Below are positions 56,124-64,000 of a DNA stretch of 64,000 bases, piece after piece (position 1 is the stretch's first letter; each line of letters starts with the position of its first letter). A program made the translations under genes and the position numbers. A model generated the notes under the pieces. That model was given only the letters and a program-made list of their open reading frames with translations, searched no databases and had not been told where the DNA came from. Source of the DNA: JAJEFO01 sp965221845 (GTDB taxonomy: Bacteria > Pseudomonadota > Alphaproteobacteria > Rhodobacterales > Rhodobacteraceae); contig OZ244919.1 of NCBI GenBank assembly GCA_965221845.1, positions 3,100,001 to 3,164,000 of the forward strand. The letters are read 5' to 3'.

Positions 56124-56879
56124 TCAGATCGCGAGGTACCTCGCGCGAAGGGACTCGTCGTCCAGGACCCGCTGCGCGCTGTCGTCATAGACGACCTTGC
56201 CGGTGTCCAGGATCACGGCCCGGTCGGCGAGCCTGAGCGCCGCAACCGCGTTCTGCTCAACGATGATCGTGGTGATGCCCTGGTCGCGGATGACGTTCAG
56301 CGTTCTGGCGATCTCGCTGACGATGACCGGGGCGAGGCCCTCGTAGGGCTCGTCCAGAAGCAGCACCTTGATGTCCCGGCTCAGCGCACGGGCGATTGCA
56401 AGCATCTGCTGCTCGCCGCCCGAGAGGGTGGAGCCGTCCTGGCCGCGCCGCTCGCCGAGCCGCGGAAACAGCTCGTAGACGCGCTCGAGAGACCAGCCGA
56501 CCGGCGGCGCGATCTGGGCCAGCTTCAGGTTCTGCTCCACGCTCAGGCCCGGGATGATCCGGCGGTCCTCTGGAACGAGCGCGATTCCGTTCCGGGCCGC
56601 CTCGTGGCTCGCGGCGAGGTGAAGCGGCTTGTGGTCAAGCCAGATCTCGCCGTGGCGCAGTTCCGGACTGTCCATGCGCGCGATCGTGCGCAGGGTCGAC
56701 GTCTTGCCGGCACCGTTCCGTCCCAGCAACGCGAGGATCTCGCCTTCGTGGACGTTGAACGTCACGTCCTGGACGATGTAGCTTTCGCCGTAGAAGCTCT
56801 CGATGTTCCAGATGCCGAGATAGGCCGGTGCGGTCGCGGCGTTGTTGGCGTGCCTGTTGTATGGCTGGCCTTCGGGCAT
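56124..56879 (-). CDS. livF: Branched-chain amino acid-type ABC transporter ATPase (LivF)
   Basis: A 251-residue ATPase. Walker A is GRNGAGKTS, the signature LSGGEQQMLAIARALS and Walker B VLLLDEPYEGLAP. PEDRRIIPGLSVEQNL is typical of LivF. It powers import together with LivG. It is the last gene of livJHMGF, 52 bp after livG. Confidence 0.95.
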   Translation of the reverse strand: MPEGQPYNRHANNAATAPAYLGIWNIESFYGESYIVQDVTFNVHEGEILALLGRNGAGKTSTLRTIARMDSPELRHGEIWLDHKPLHLAASHEAARNGIALVPEDRRIIPGLSVEQNLKLAQIAPPVGWSLERVYELFPRLGERRGQDGSTLSGGEQQMLAIARALSRDIKVLLLDEPYEGLAPVIVSEIARTLNVIRDQGITTIIVEQNAVAALRLADRAVILDTGKVVYDDSAQRVLDDESLRARYLAI

Positions 56880-56931
56880 TCGCGTCTCCCTCCCCGAGCG
56901 GGTCCGTCATGTCTCTGCCGGCGGCCGCCGT

Positions 56932-57690
56932 CTAGCTCTGGCTCTCTCCCAGATAGGCCTCCTGGACCTTCGGGTTGCCCTTGATGTTGTCCGGCGTGCC
57001 CTCGACCAGCGGCGTGCCCTCCGCCAGGACCGTGATCCGCTCGGCAAGGCTGAACACGACATGCATGTCGTGCTCTATGATCACCATCGTGATGTCACGC
57101 CTGTCGTTGATCTCCTTGAGGAGGTCGATCGTGTTGTTGGTGTCGGCGCGGGCCATCCCGGCCGTCGGCTCGTCGAGCAGCAGCAGGCGCGGCTCCTGAA
57201 CCAGGCACATGGCCATTTCGAGCCGGCGCTTGTCGCCCCGGCTCAGCGCCGCGGCGTGCGCGTCCCGCTGGCCGGCCATGCCGACATCGGCGAGGATCGC
57301 GTCGGACCTGCCGATCAGCTCCGCCTCTTCGGCGAACTGCTCCAGCGCGTGCATCCGGAACGCGCCGTCGCGCTTGGCGAAGCAGGGAATCATGACGTTC
57401 TCCAGGACCGTGAGGTCGCCGAAGATCTCTGGCGTCTGGAACACGCGGCTGATGCCCATCTGGTTGATCTCGTGCGGCTTGCGTCCGAGCACCGACTGGC
57501 CGTCGAACATCACCGAGCCGGAATCCGGCATGAGCTTGCCGACCAGGCAGTTGAGCAATGTCGACTTACCCGCCCCGTTCGGGCCGATGATGGCGTGGAC
57601 CGTGCTCTCCTGCACGGAGAGGCTCACCTCCGACAGCGCGGCGAGTCCGCCGAAGCGCTTGTTGACGTCCTTGACTTCAAGAATCGGCAT
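56932..57690 (-). CDS. livG: Branched-chain amino acid-type ABC transporter ATPase (LivG)
   Basis: A 252-residue ATPase. Walker A is GPNGAGKST, the signature variant is ALSRGDKRRLEMAMCLVQEP (LSRGD in place of LSGGQ), and Walker B is LLLLDEPTAGMA, with the long insertion typical of LivG (FQTPEIFGDLTVLENVM). It starts 12 bp after livM. The signature change may slow but need not abolish ATP hydrolysis. Confidence 0.95.
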   Translation of the reverse strand: MPILEVKDVNKRFGGLAALSEVSLSVQESTVHAIIGPNGAGKSTLLNCLVGKLMPDSGSVMFDGQSVLGRKPHEINQMGISRVFQTPEIFGDLTVLENVMIPCFAKRDGAFRMHALEQFAEEAELIGRSDAILADVGMAGQRDAHAAALSRGDKRRLEMAMCLVQEPRLLLLDEPTAGMARADTNNTIDLLKEINDRRDITMVIIEHDMHVVFSLAERITVLAEGTPLVEGTPDNIKGNPKVQEAYLGESQS

Positions 57691-57702
57691 TTCCGGACAC
57701 CC

Positions 57703-58905
57703 TCATTCGGCGGAGACGTTCGCCGCGTCGGCGGTCTTGCCGCGTTTCGCCAGGCGGCGGAAGGCGCGCGCGAGGCGCTGCCCGCCCTCGACCAGCCCTC
57801 CGGGCAGGAAGATGACCACGAGCATGAAGAGAATGCCCAGCGTCAGGTGCCAGCCCTTGCCGATGAAAGGGTGGACGACGGCCACCAGGAGATCCTCCAG
57901 GCCGTCCGGCAGGATCGCGAACCACTGATGGAGGGCCTGATCGTTGATCTTCGAGAAGATGTTCTCGAAATACTTGATGAACCCCGCTCCGAGAACCGGG
58001 CCGATCAGGGTTCCGGCGCCGCCGAGGATGGTCATCAGGACGACCTCGCCGCTCGCCGTCCACTGCATCCTCTCGGCGCCGGCCAGCGGGTCGGTCACCG
58101 CGAGAAGGCCGCCGGCCAGCCCGGCGTACATGCCCGAGATCACGAAGGCGGCGAGCATGTAGGGGCGCGAATTGAGGCCCGTGTAGTTCAGCCGCTGCTG
58201 GTTCGACTTGATCGCGCGCAGCATCATTCCGAACGGCGACCGGAAGAGCCTGATCGCGAGGTAGAAGGCGAGGATCATCATGGCCGCGCAGAAGTAGTAG
58301 GCCACGTTGAACTGGAACTCCCAGGCCCCGGCTCCGAGCCTGTAGGTCGATCCCATGGACAGCCCGAAGAGGTGCGGGAAGTCCGGAAGGCCTTCGCGGT
58401 GGAAGAGCTGCAGGTCGTTCGCGTAGACCTGCAGGCCGGTCTCCCCGTTCGTCAGGTTGAAGCTCGGGTTCGACAGAACGGAGTAGGCGAGCGCGAAGCT
58501 CATCTGCGCGAAGGCCAGGGTCAGGATCGAGAAGTAGATCCCGGAACGCCGGAGCGACACGTAGCCGATCAGCGCCGCGAAGATTCCCGAGACGACCACG
58601 GCCAGGGCCAGCGCCGGCAGCACGTTGTAGGTGAACAGCTTGTAGATCCAGACCGCGGAGTAGGAGCCGACGCCCAGGAAGGCGGCGTGGCCGAAGGACA
58701 GGTAGCCGGTCAGTCCGAACAGGATGTTGAACCCGATCGCGAAGATGCCGAAGATGACGAACCTTTGCATGAGATCCGGATAGCCCGCGTTGAACTGCGC
58801 CAGCGTGCTCTCGGTGGGAAACGGGTTGAGCAGGAAGGGCGCGAGCGACGTCAGGACGACGATGACCATGAAGAGCGTTGCATCCTTCTTGCCGAGGCCG
58901 AGCAT
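57703..58905 (-). CDS. livM: Branched-chain amino acid-type ABC transporter permease (LivM)
   Basis: A 400-residue membrane permease with about 10 helices. GYLSFGHAAFLGVGSYSAVW and MTILGGAGTLIGPVLGAGFI are LivM hallmarks. A soluble insertion (about residues 140-170, NGETGLQVYANDLQLFHREG) enlarges a periplasmic loop. It lies 4 bp after livH. Confidence 0.94.
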   Translation of the reverse strand: MLGLGKKDATLFMVIVVLTSLAPFLLNPFPTESTLAQFNAGYPDLMQRFVIFGIFAIGFNILFGLTGYLSFGHAAFLGVGSYSAVWIYKLFTYNVLPALALAVVVSGIFAALIGYVSLRRSGIYFSILTLAFAQMSFALAYSVLSNPSFNLTNGETGLQVYANDLQLFHREGLPDFPHLFGLSMGSTYRLGAGAWEFQFNVAYYFCAAMMILAFYLAIRLFRSPFGMMLRAIKSNQQRLNYTGLNSRPYMLAAFVISGMYAGLAGGLLAVTDPLAGAERMQWTASGEVVLMTILGGAGTLIGPVLGAGFIKYFENIFSKINDQALHQWFAILPDGLEDLLVAVVHPFIGKGWHLTLGILFMLVVIFLPGGLVEGGQRLARAFRRLAKRGKTADAANVSAE

Positions 58906-58909
58906 GTCC

Positions 58910-59941
58910 CTATTCCTCCATCACGCCCTTGCGGCCCATGAGCCCGCGCGGGCGGGTCAGGAGCACGATGATCGCGACCACGTAGATGATGACCTGGTTG
59001 ATGCCCGGGATGGTCGTGGTGGCCCAGGCCGTCGAGGCGAAGCTTTCGAGGATCCCGAGCAGGAACCCCGCGAGGACAGCCCCCGGAAGCGACCCCATGC
59101 CGCCCACGACCACCACGACGAAGCTCAGGACCAGGAAGTCCATGCCCATGTGGTAGTTGGGCGGGTTGATCGGGGTGTACATCACGCCCGCAAGCCCTGC
59201 GACCGCCGCGGCCACGCCGAACATCATGGTGAAGCGCCTGTCGATGTCGATCCCCAGCATGCCGACCGTCTCGCGGTCGGCCATGCCCGCGCGCACCACC
59301 ATCCCGAAGGTGGTGAACTGCAGGAAGGCGAAGACGGCGCCGATGATCGCCATGGCGAAGACGAAGTAGATCATCCGCCAGTAGGGATAGATGATGGCGT
59401 TCGGCTCGAAGCCGAGCAGCGTGCCGAAGTCGAACGCGCCGGCCAGCGAAGCGGGCGCGGGCGTCGGGATCGGGTTGGCGCCGTAGAAGTACTTGATGAC
59501 CTCCTGCAGGACGATCGCCAGGCCGAAGGTCACGAGGATCTGGTCGGCATGGGGGCGCTTGTAGAAGTGCTTGATCAGGCCGCGTTCCATGATGACGCCG
59601 ACGGCCATCATGACGGGAATGGCGAAGAGGATGGACAGCGGGACGGACCAGTCGATGATCGCGGCGCCCGTCTCCGGACCGAGCCAGCTTTCCAGGTAGG
59701 GCGTCTTGACCTTCAGCGGGTTCCCGAGAAAGTCCTTCTGCGTCTCGTCGACCGTCTCGTAGCTCAGGCTGAGCAGCCCCCGGATGAACACCGCGCAGAA
59801 GGCGCCTATCATGAAGAGGGCGCCGTGCGCGAAGTTGACGACGCCGAGCGTGCCGAAGATGAGGGTCAGGCCGAGCGCGATCAGGGCGTATGCCGATCCC
59901 TTGTCGAGCCCGTTGAGGATCTGCAGAAGCAAGGCGTCCAC
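58910..59941 (-). CDS. livH: Branched-chain amino acid-type ABC transporter permease (LivH)
   Basis: A 343-residue membrane permease. LNGLDKGSAYALIALGLTLI and GTLGVVNFAHGALFMIGAF are the family start, and VVVGGMGSLPGAVLAGFLLG is the conserved EAA-like loop. I chose GTG 59941, preceded by AGGAG. The longer frame to 60013 has a non-membrane Pro-rich extension. A periplasmic loop (residues ~50-85) is longer than in E. coli LivH. Confidence 0.93.
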   Translation of the reverse strand: MDALLLQILNGLDKGSAYALIALGLTLIFGTLGVVNFAHGALFMIGAFCAVFIRGLLSLSYETVDETQKDFLGNPLKVKTPYLESWLGPETGAAIIDWSVPLSILFAIPVMMAVGVIMERGLIKHFYKRPHADQILVTFGLAIVLQEVIKYFYGANPIPTPAPASLAGAFDFGTLLGFEPNAIIYPYWRMIYFVFAMAIIGAVFAFLQFTTFGMVVRAGMADRETVGMLGIDIDRRFTMMFGVAAAVAGLAGVMYTPINPPNYHMGMDFLVLSFVVVVVGGMGSLPGAVLAGFLLGILESFASTAWATTTIPGINQVIIYVVAIIVLLTRPRGLMGRKGVMEE

Positions 59942-60061
59942 TGTTCCGTCTCCTGTCCGCTCGGGGGATGGCGTGCCCTCCGGCAGGCAAGCGCCGTGCC
60001 CCGCCGGCGTCAAGCATGTCGCAGGGGCGCCCTCGCGGGGCGCCCCTGCCGCGCCGCGGGG

Positions 60062-61408
60062 CTACGCGCCGGGGTTGCAGCTGCCGAGGCTGGCCTCGGG
60101 GCCGCCGAACATCGGGTGGTCTGCAGGATACTCGACCTGCGCGCGCGGCGTGACCTCCACGACCTCGAGGACGTCGAACTCGGATGCCGGGTTCTCCTTG
60201 CCCTGCACGACCAGCACGTCCTTGAAGCACTGGTGGTCGTCGGCGCGGTAATGCGTCGGGCCGTTGCCAAGCCCGTCGAAATCGAAGCCTTCGAGAGCCT
60301 CGACAACGGCGCAGGGGTTGAAGCTTCCCGCCCTGTTCACGGCGTCCGCATAGAGCAGGGTCTGCGCGTAGCAGGTGTGGGCGGCCTGGCTCGGCGGGAA
60401 GCCGTACCTGGTGCCGAACGACCGCACGAAAGCCTTCGTTCCGTCATCCGGCAGCGACCAGTGCCAGTTGGTGGAGCCGAGGATGCCCTTGACGTTCTCG
60501 CCGGCGCCGCGCGCCATCAGGCGCGAGTAGAGCGGCACGACGATCTCGAAGTTCCTGCCGTTCACCTCCCTGTCGCGCAGGCCGAACTGGACGGCGTTGG
60601 TGAGCGAGTTCACCATGTTGCCGCCGTAGTGGTTCAGGACGAGGACGTCGGCGTCGGAGTTCAGGACAGGCGCGATGTAGGACGAGAAGTCCGTGGACGC
60701 CAGCGGGGTCAGCACGTTGTTGACGGTTTCCCAGCCGAGCGCTTCCGTCGAGTTGGCGATCGATTCCTGCTGCGTCCAGCCCCAGGTGTAGTCCGCCGTC
60801 AGGTGATAGGCCCTGCGGTCGGTTCCGTAGCGGCTGGCAAGCACGGGCGCAAGCGCGGCGCCGGACATGTAGCCGTTGAAGAAATGGCGGAAGCCGTTCG
60901 CCTTCCGGTCCTTCCCGGTCGTGTCGTTCGAGTGGGTGAGGCCGGCCATGAAGATGACGCCCGCCTCCTGGCAGAGGCCCTGCACCGCGATGGCGGGTCC
61001 CGATGACGAGCCGCCCGTGATCATGATGGCGCCGTCCTTCTCGATCATCGACTTGGCCGACGCACGGGCGGCGTCGGTCTTGGTCTGCGTGTCGCCCGTC
61101 ACGTACTCCACCTTCTTGCCCAGGATGCCGGCGCCGTCGAGGGTCTTCGACGAGAAGGTGTCGATCATGCCGCCGTCGCCGCCGCCGTTCAGGTGCTCGA
61201 CCGCGAGTTCGTAGGCGCGCAGCTCGTCCGCGCCCTCGTCCGCATAGGGCCCGCTCTGCGGCACGTTGAAGCCGAGGGTGGCGGAGGCGCCGGTCGGCTC
61301 GTTCGTGAACGACCAGGCCGCGCCCGCGAACACGGCCGGCGTTGCCAGTCCGGCGACGCCGGCCTTCAGCATGCCGCGGCGGGTGAGCGTCAGTTGGTTC
61401 CTTGACAT
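60062..61408 (-). CDS. ABC transporter periplasmic binding protein (Peripla_BP_6 family)
   Basis: A 448-residue receptor for the livHMGF transporter. The N-terminus has twin arginines (LTRRGMLKAGVAG), so it is probably exported folded by the Tat system. The mature type I binding fold shows GFNVPQSGPYADEG and ITGGSSSGPAIAVQGLCQEA. The ligand may be a branched-chain amino acid, amide or similar compound. It is the first gene of the operon and divergent from the DUF2083 regulator with an A/T-rich 214-bp spacer. Confidence 0.92.
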   Translation of the reverse strand: MSRNQLTLTRRGMLKAGVAGLATPAVFAGAAWSFTNEPTGASATLGFNVPQSGPYADEGADELRAYELAVEHLNGGGDGGMIDTFSSKTLDGAGILGKKVEYVTGDTQTKTDAARASAKSMIEKDGAIMITGGSSSGPAIAVQGLCQEAGVIFMAGLTHSNDTTGKDRKANGFRHFFNGYMSGAALAPVLASRYGTDRRAYHLTADYTWGWTQQESIANSTEALGWETVNNVLTPLASTDFSSYIAPVLNSDADVLVLNHYGGNMVNSLTNAVQFGLRDREVNGRNFEIVVPLYSRLMARGAGENVKGILGSTNWHWSLPDDGTKAFVRSFGTRYGFPPSQAAHTCYAQTLLYADAVNRAGSFNPCAVVEALEGFDFDGLGNGPTHYRADDHQCFKDVLVVQGKENPASEFDVLEVVEVTPRAQVEYPADHPMFGGPEASLGSCNPGA

Positions 61409-61622
61409 GGATGTCCTCCCGTTTCGATGGATTGCCGACCGGACCTCAGCGCACGGCCAGCGTTTACAAGGCGCGGCCATTGTCGTGCGGATCCTGAAAA
61501 CAGCGCAACAGATCCATGAAAGACAGAGACAATTCCGAAAATATATGGACAGAAAAAGGCGCAGGACTGTAAATTCGTTTTCGCGCGGCTGCAGAACCGC
61601 ACCGGCTGCGAAGGAGGTCCCC

Positions 61623-62945
61623 ATGAGCCGTCCGCCTCTCTCGGGCACGCGGATCCGCAGCAGCCGCATGGTCCTCGGCATGAAGCAGGTCGAGCTGGCC
61701 AGGGAGTGCGGGATCTCTGCGAGCTACCTCAACCTCATCGAGCACAACCGCCGCAGGATCGGCGGCTCCCTGCTTCTGAGAATCGCCGAGGCGCTCGGCG
61801 CCGACCCCTCGACCCTTGGCGAGGGAGCGGAATCGGCGCTTCTGACGTCCCTGGACGCCGCGGCAGGGAGGCACGGCGGGATGGCTGCGGAGCGCGGCAG
61901 GGCCGACGAGCTCGCGGTCCGGTTCCCCGGCTGGGCGCGGCTGATCGAGGCGCAGTTCCGGGAAAACGCCCGGCTCGAGCAGGTGATCGAGCGTCTCGAC
62001 GACCGCCTGGCCCACGATCCCTTCCTCTCGGCGTCGATGCACAGCGTTCTCACGGGCGTCACGGCCATCCGGTCCGCCAGCGGCATCCTGTCGGGCGTCG
62101 ATCCGGTCGCGCCCGAATGGCAGCGGCGGTTCGCCCGCAACATCCACGAGGACAGCAAGCGCCTTGCCGATGCCGCGGAGTCGCTGGCGGGCTACCTTGA
62201 CGCGGAGGCCGGCGAGCGTGGAACGGGGTCGCTGCCGCAGGACGAGGTCGAGCAATGGCTGGCTGCGCGCGGCTGGATGATCGAGGAGCTCGAGCGGGAT
62301 CCCGCCGCTTCCGTGGCCGCGATCGTGGAAGGCGCGGACGGGATCGGCACCCTGGCGGCGCGGGACCTGGCCCGGCGCCACCTCGAGCGATACGCGGCGG
62401 ACGCGGCCGCGGTTCCCGGGCCGTCGCTCGCGGACGCGCTCGGAAGGACGGAAGAGCCGCTGGCCCTTGCGGACGTCCTTCGCGCGCCGCTGCCGACGCT
62501 GTTCCGCCGCCTCGCGACGCTGGCGCCCGACGCCCTGCCGGACCGGGGGGCCTTCGGCCTCGTCGGATGCGACGCCTCGGGCACGCCGACCTTTCGCAAG
62601 CCGCTGCCGGACTTCGACCTGCCCCGCTACGGCGGCGCCTGCCCGCTCTGGCCGCTCTTCCGGGCCGGCCTGCAGCCCGGGATTCCGGTGCGCGAGACGC
62701 TGGCGACAAGCGGCCGCGAGGACGGCCTGTTCGACGTGCATGCGGTTGCGGAGATCGCGCACCCGCAAGGGTACGAAGGCCCCCCGGTGGTGACGTCGTG
62801 GATGCTGATCCGGCGGCTGCCGCACGGCCACGGGGCAGGCGGGACCCTTCGGGCCGGAACGGCCTGCCGGGTCTGCGCCGAGGCGGACTGCCCGGCGCGG
62901 CGCGAGCTTCCGGTGTTCTCCGCGGCGTTGCAGGAAGGGCTTTGA
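61623..62945 (+). CDS. XRE-family short-chain acyl regulator (DUF2083 family)
   Basis: A 440-residue transcription regulator. The N-terminal Cro-type helix-turn-helix reads MKQVELARECGISASYLNLI with EHNRRRIGG. The C-terminal DUF2083 domain ends with a Cys cluster, ACRVCAEADCPARRELPVF, that may bind an acyl-CoA or metal. The central ImmA/IrrE-like part lacks an HExxH. Related proteins control acetate and propionate metabolism. AAGGAGGT precedes the ATG. The divergent partner is the liv operon. Confidence 0.85.
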   Translation: MSRPPLSGTRIRSSRMVLGMKQVELARECGISASYLNLIEHNRRRIGGSLLLRIAEALGADPSTLGEGAESALLTSLDAAAGRHGGMAAERGRADELAVRFPGWARLIEAQFRENARLEQVIERLDDRLAHDPFLSASMHSVLTGVTAIRSASGILSGVDPVAPEWQRRFARNIHEDSKRLADAAESLAGYLDAEAGERGTGSLPQDEVEQWLAARGWMIEELERDPAASVAAIVEGADGIGTLAARDLARRHLERYAADAAAVPGPSLADALGRTEEPLALADVLRAPLPTLFRRLATLAPDALPDRGAFGLVGCDASGTPTFRKPLPDFDLPRYGGACPLWPLFRAGLQPGIPVRETLATSGREDGLFDVHAVAEIAHPQGYEGPPVVTSWMLIRRLPHGHGAGGTLRAGTACRVCAEADCPARRELPVFSAALQEGL

Positions 62946-63005
62946 CACGCCGGGCGGGCCGTAGTTTCGTGTCCGCCGGCGCCATTGTCGGGGGAGGGGC
63001 CGACG

Positions 63006-63374
63006 GTGACGGAAAAGCGGGTCCTGCTGATCGAGGACGAGCCGAACATCATCGAGGCGATCAGGTTCATCCTTTCGCGCGACGGCTGGCGCGTGCACAC
63101 CACCTCGGACGGCGGGAGCGCGCTGGATGCGGTGCGGCGCCGGCAGCCGGACCTCGTGATACTTGACGTCATGCTGCCGAACCGGTCGGGCTACGACATC
63201 CTGAGCGACATGCGTGCCGACGCCGCGACGCGGGACATTCCGGTCATGATGCTGACGGCGCGCGGGCAGAAGAAGGACAAGGAGCTGGCCGAGAGGCTCG
63301 GCGTCAGCAGGTTCATGACCAAGCCCTTCTCGAACGCGGAGATGCTCGCGGGCGCGCGCGAACTGGTGCGCTGA
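63006..63374 (+). CDS. Single-domain response regulator receiver
   Basis: A 122-residue CheY-like receiver with VLLIEDEPNI (acidic pair), LVILDVMLPNRSG (phosphoacceptor Asp), MLTARG and FMTKPF (conserved Lys). It has no output domain. GTG 63006 follows GGGGAGG; a TTG at 62985 would be longer. It overlaps the next gene by one base and is probably paired with the sensor kinase that begins at 63646. Confidence 0.88.
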   Translation: MTEKRVLLIEDEPNIIEAIRFILSRDGWRVHTTSDGGSALDAVRRRQPDLVILDVMLPNRSGYDILSDMRADAATRDIPVMMLTARGQKKDKELAERLGVSRFMTKPFSNAEMLAGARELVR

Positions 63375-63649
63375 TGGGCGGCCCGGAGGGTGATCCGCCG
63401 CCGCAGGTGTCGACGCGCCGGCGGCGCGTGCGTGACGCGGCCGGACTCCTGCCGCTGCTGGCGACCGTCCTCATGCTGATCCCGATCCTCTGGGCCGCCG
63501 CCCGCACGACCTCGTCGGCGCTCGTGTACGTGTTCTCGGCCTGGGCTCTCCTGATCGGCCTCTCGGCGGCCCTGTCGCGGTCCCTTTCAAGGACGGCGCG
63601 CGTTCCCGGACGCGCGCGCGAGGGCCTGCACGGGGAGCGCGGGACTTGA
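63374..63649 (+). CDS. Small two-helix membrane protein
   Basis: A 91-residue protein. The basic N-terminus is followed by two membrane helices (LLPLLATVLMLIPILWA and LVYVFSAWALLIGLSAALS) and a basic tail. It lies between a receiver gene and an SLC5-type sensor kinase, overlapping both, so it is likely part of the same sensing unit. No family assigned. Confidence 0.75.
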   Translation: MGGPEGDPPPQVSTRRRRVRDAAGLLPLLATVLMLIPILWAAARTTSSALVYVFSAWALLIGLSAALSRSLSRTARVPGRAREGLHGERGT

Positions 63650-64000
63650 GCTCCGACATTCTTGCCGGCATCTGCGTCGCCTATGTCACGCTGCTTTTCG
63701 GGGTGGCGTTCTGGGCCGACAAGCAGGCCGCGCGCGGACGGGCCGCATGGCTGCGCTCGCCCGTGATCTACACACTGTCCCTGTCGGTGTACTGCACCGC
63801 CTGGACCTTTTACGGCGCCGTCGGCTACGCGGCGCGCTCCGGCATGGAGTTCGTGACCATCTATCTCGGCCCGACGCTCGTCATGGTCGGCTGGTGGGTC
63901 GTGCTGCGGCGGATGGTGCGGATCGGCCGCTCGCAGAGGATCACGTCGATCGCCGACCTGATCTCGTCGCGCTACGGCAAGTCGAACGCGCTCGGCGTCC
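63646..64000 (+). CDS. SLC5-type sensor histidine kinase, N-terminal part (runs off the window)
   Basis: From TTG 63646 (overlapping the previous TGA) the frame encodes the first ~118 residues of a sodium/solute symporter domain: VYCTAWTFYGAVGYAARSGM, EFVTIYLGPTLVMVGWWVVL and RITSIADLISSRYGKSN. These are the hallmarks of CrbS-like proteins that fuse an SLC5 transporter to a histidine kinase and control acs expression in other bacteria. The kinase part lies beyond the window, so that assignment is by family knowledge. Confidence 0.82.
   Translation, partial: MSSDILAGICVAYVTLLFGVAFWADKQAARGRAAWLRSPVIYTLSLSVYCTAWTFYGAVGYAARSGMEFVTIYLGPTLVMVGWWVVLRRMVRIGRSQRITSIADLISSRYGKSNALGV

Noticed and set aside
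56842..61006. Two very long + strand frames (699 and 738 codons) opposite the liv operon
   Set aside because: They are antisense to livF-livG-livM-livH and livJ, with shadow-type composition and no domains.
61464..63098. 544-codon - strand frame opposite the DUF2083 regulator
   Set aside because: Antisense shadow. The + strand frame has a helix-turn-helix, an AAGGAGGT site and a Cys cluster.

Overview
The window is high-GC chromosomal DNA from an alphaproteobacterium, probably Rhodobacterales-like. This is inferred from gene content: fabI next to pdxH, a two-domain cold-shock protein and a DUF192 protein; a bpt/RDD/DUF2852 cluster; class II NrdJ; several TRAP transporters; and a CrbS-like SLC5 sensor kinase. 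No taxonomic search was possible. The stretch mixes intact core genes with many mobile elements and decaying genes, as expected for a genome that has recently gained insertion sequences (IS).

Layout. 0.3-9.8 kb: a PanB-like enzyme and a Gfo/Idh/MocA oxidoreductase; a block of remnants (dctM 3' end, acyl-CoA synthetase 3' end, IS30 tail); a complete TRAP operon (dctPQM); a decayed crotonase; a small palindromic repeat; a truncated IS630; an aldo/keto reductase. 10.0-14.2 kb: an accessory block with a PrlF-YhaV toxin-antitoxin pair between two identical 349-bp direct repeats, a broken Toprim gene, and a small element with terminal inverted repeats. That element carries a secreted-protein gene whose start is followed by a C10 run. 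14.3-19.7 kb: a second TRAP operon with a D-amino-acid dehydrogenase-like enzyme, divergent from an Asp/Glu racemase-family gene. 20-24 kb: gpt, fabI, pdxH, a cold-shock protein, a DUF192 protein and tRNA-Pro, then a cluster of overlapping tiny genes. 24.7-34.3 kb: an IS1634 remnant, an HNH protein, nrdJ with an upstream NrdR-like box, ilvN, ilvI with a transcription attenuator, and bpt.

34.3-41 kb: an RDD-family pseudogene, then a DUF2852 gene cut in two by a 5.7-kb block (IS5-type element, IS630 copy 1, cargo, IS630 copy 2). The two gene halves rejoin exactly in frame at a CTAG target. 42.1-45.6 kb: hisH, hisB and acs. 45.6-49.7 kb: IS5-type copies, a repeat-bearing membrane protein, a DUF5678-like/retropepsin pair and an IS30 element. 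49.7-55.6 kb: a tightly overlapping five-gene Hsp70 module made of a large helical-repeat protein, a J protein with HPP instead of HPD, GrpE, an Hsp70 and a zinc-ribbon protein. 56.1-61.4 kb: a complete branched-chain-type ABC transporter. 61.6-64 kb: a DUF2083-family regulator, a receiver protein, a small membrane protein and the start of an SLC5-type sensor kinase. These four may form an acetate/short-chain acyl sensing locus related to acs.

The strongest leads are the Hsp70 module, the reconstructable split DUF2852 gene, the ilvI attenuator with an apparently leaderless leader peptide, and the repeat and element families that standard annotation would miss.
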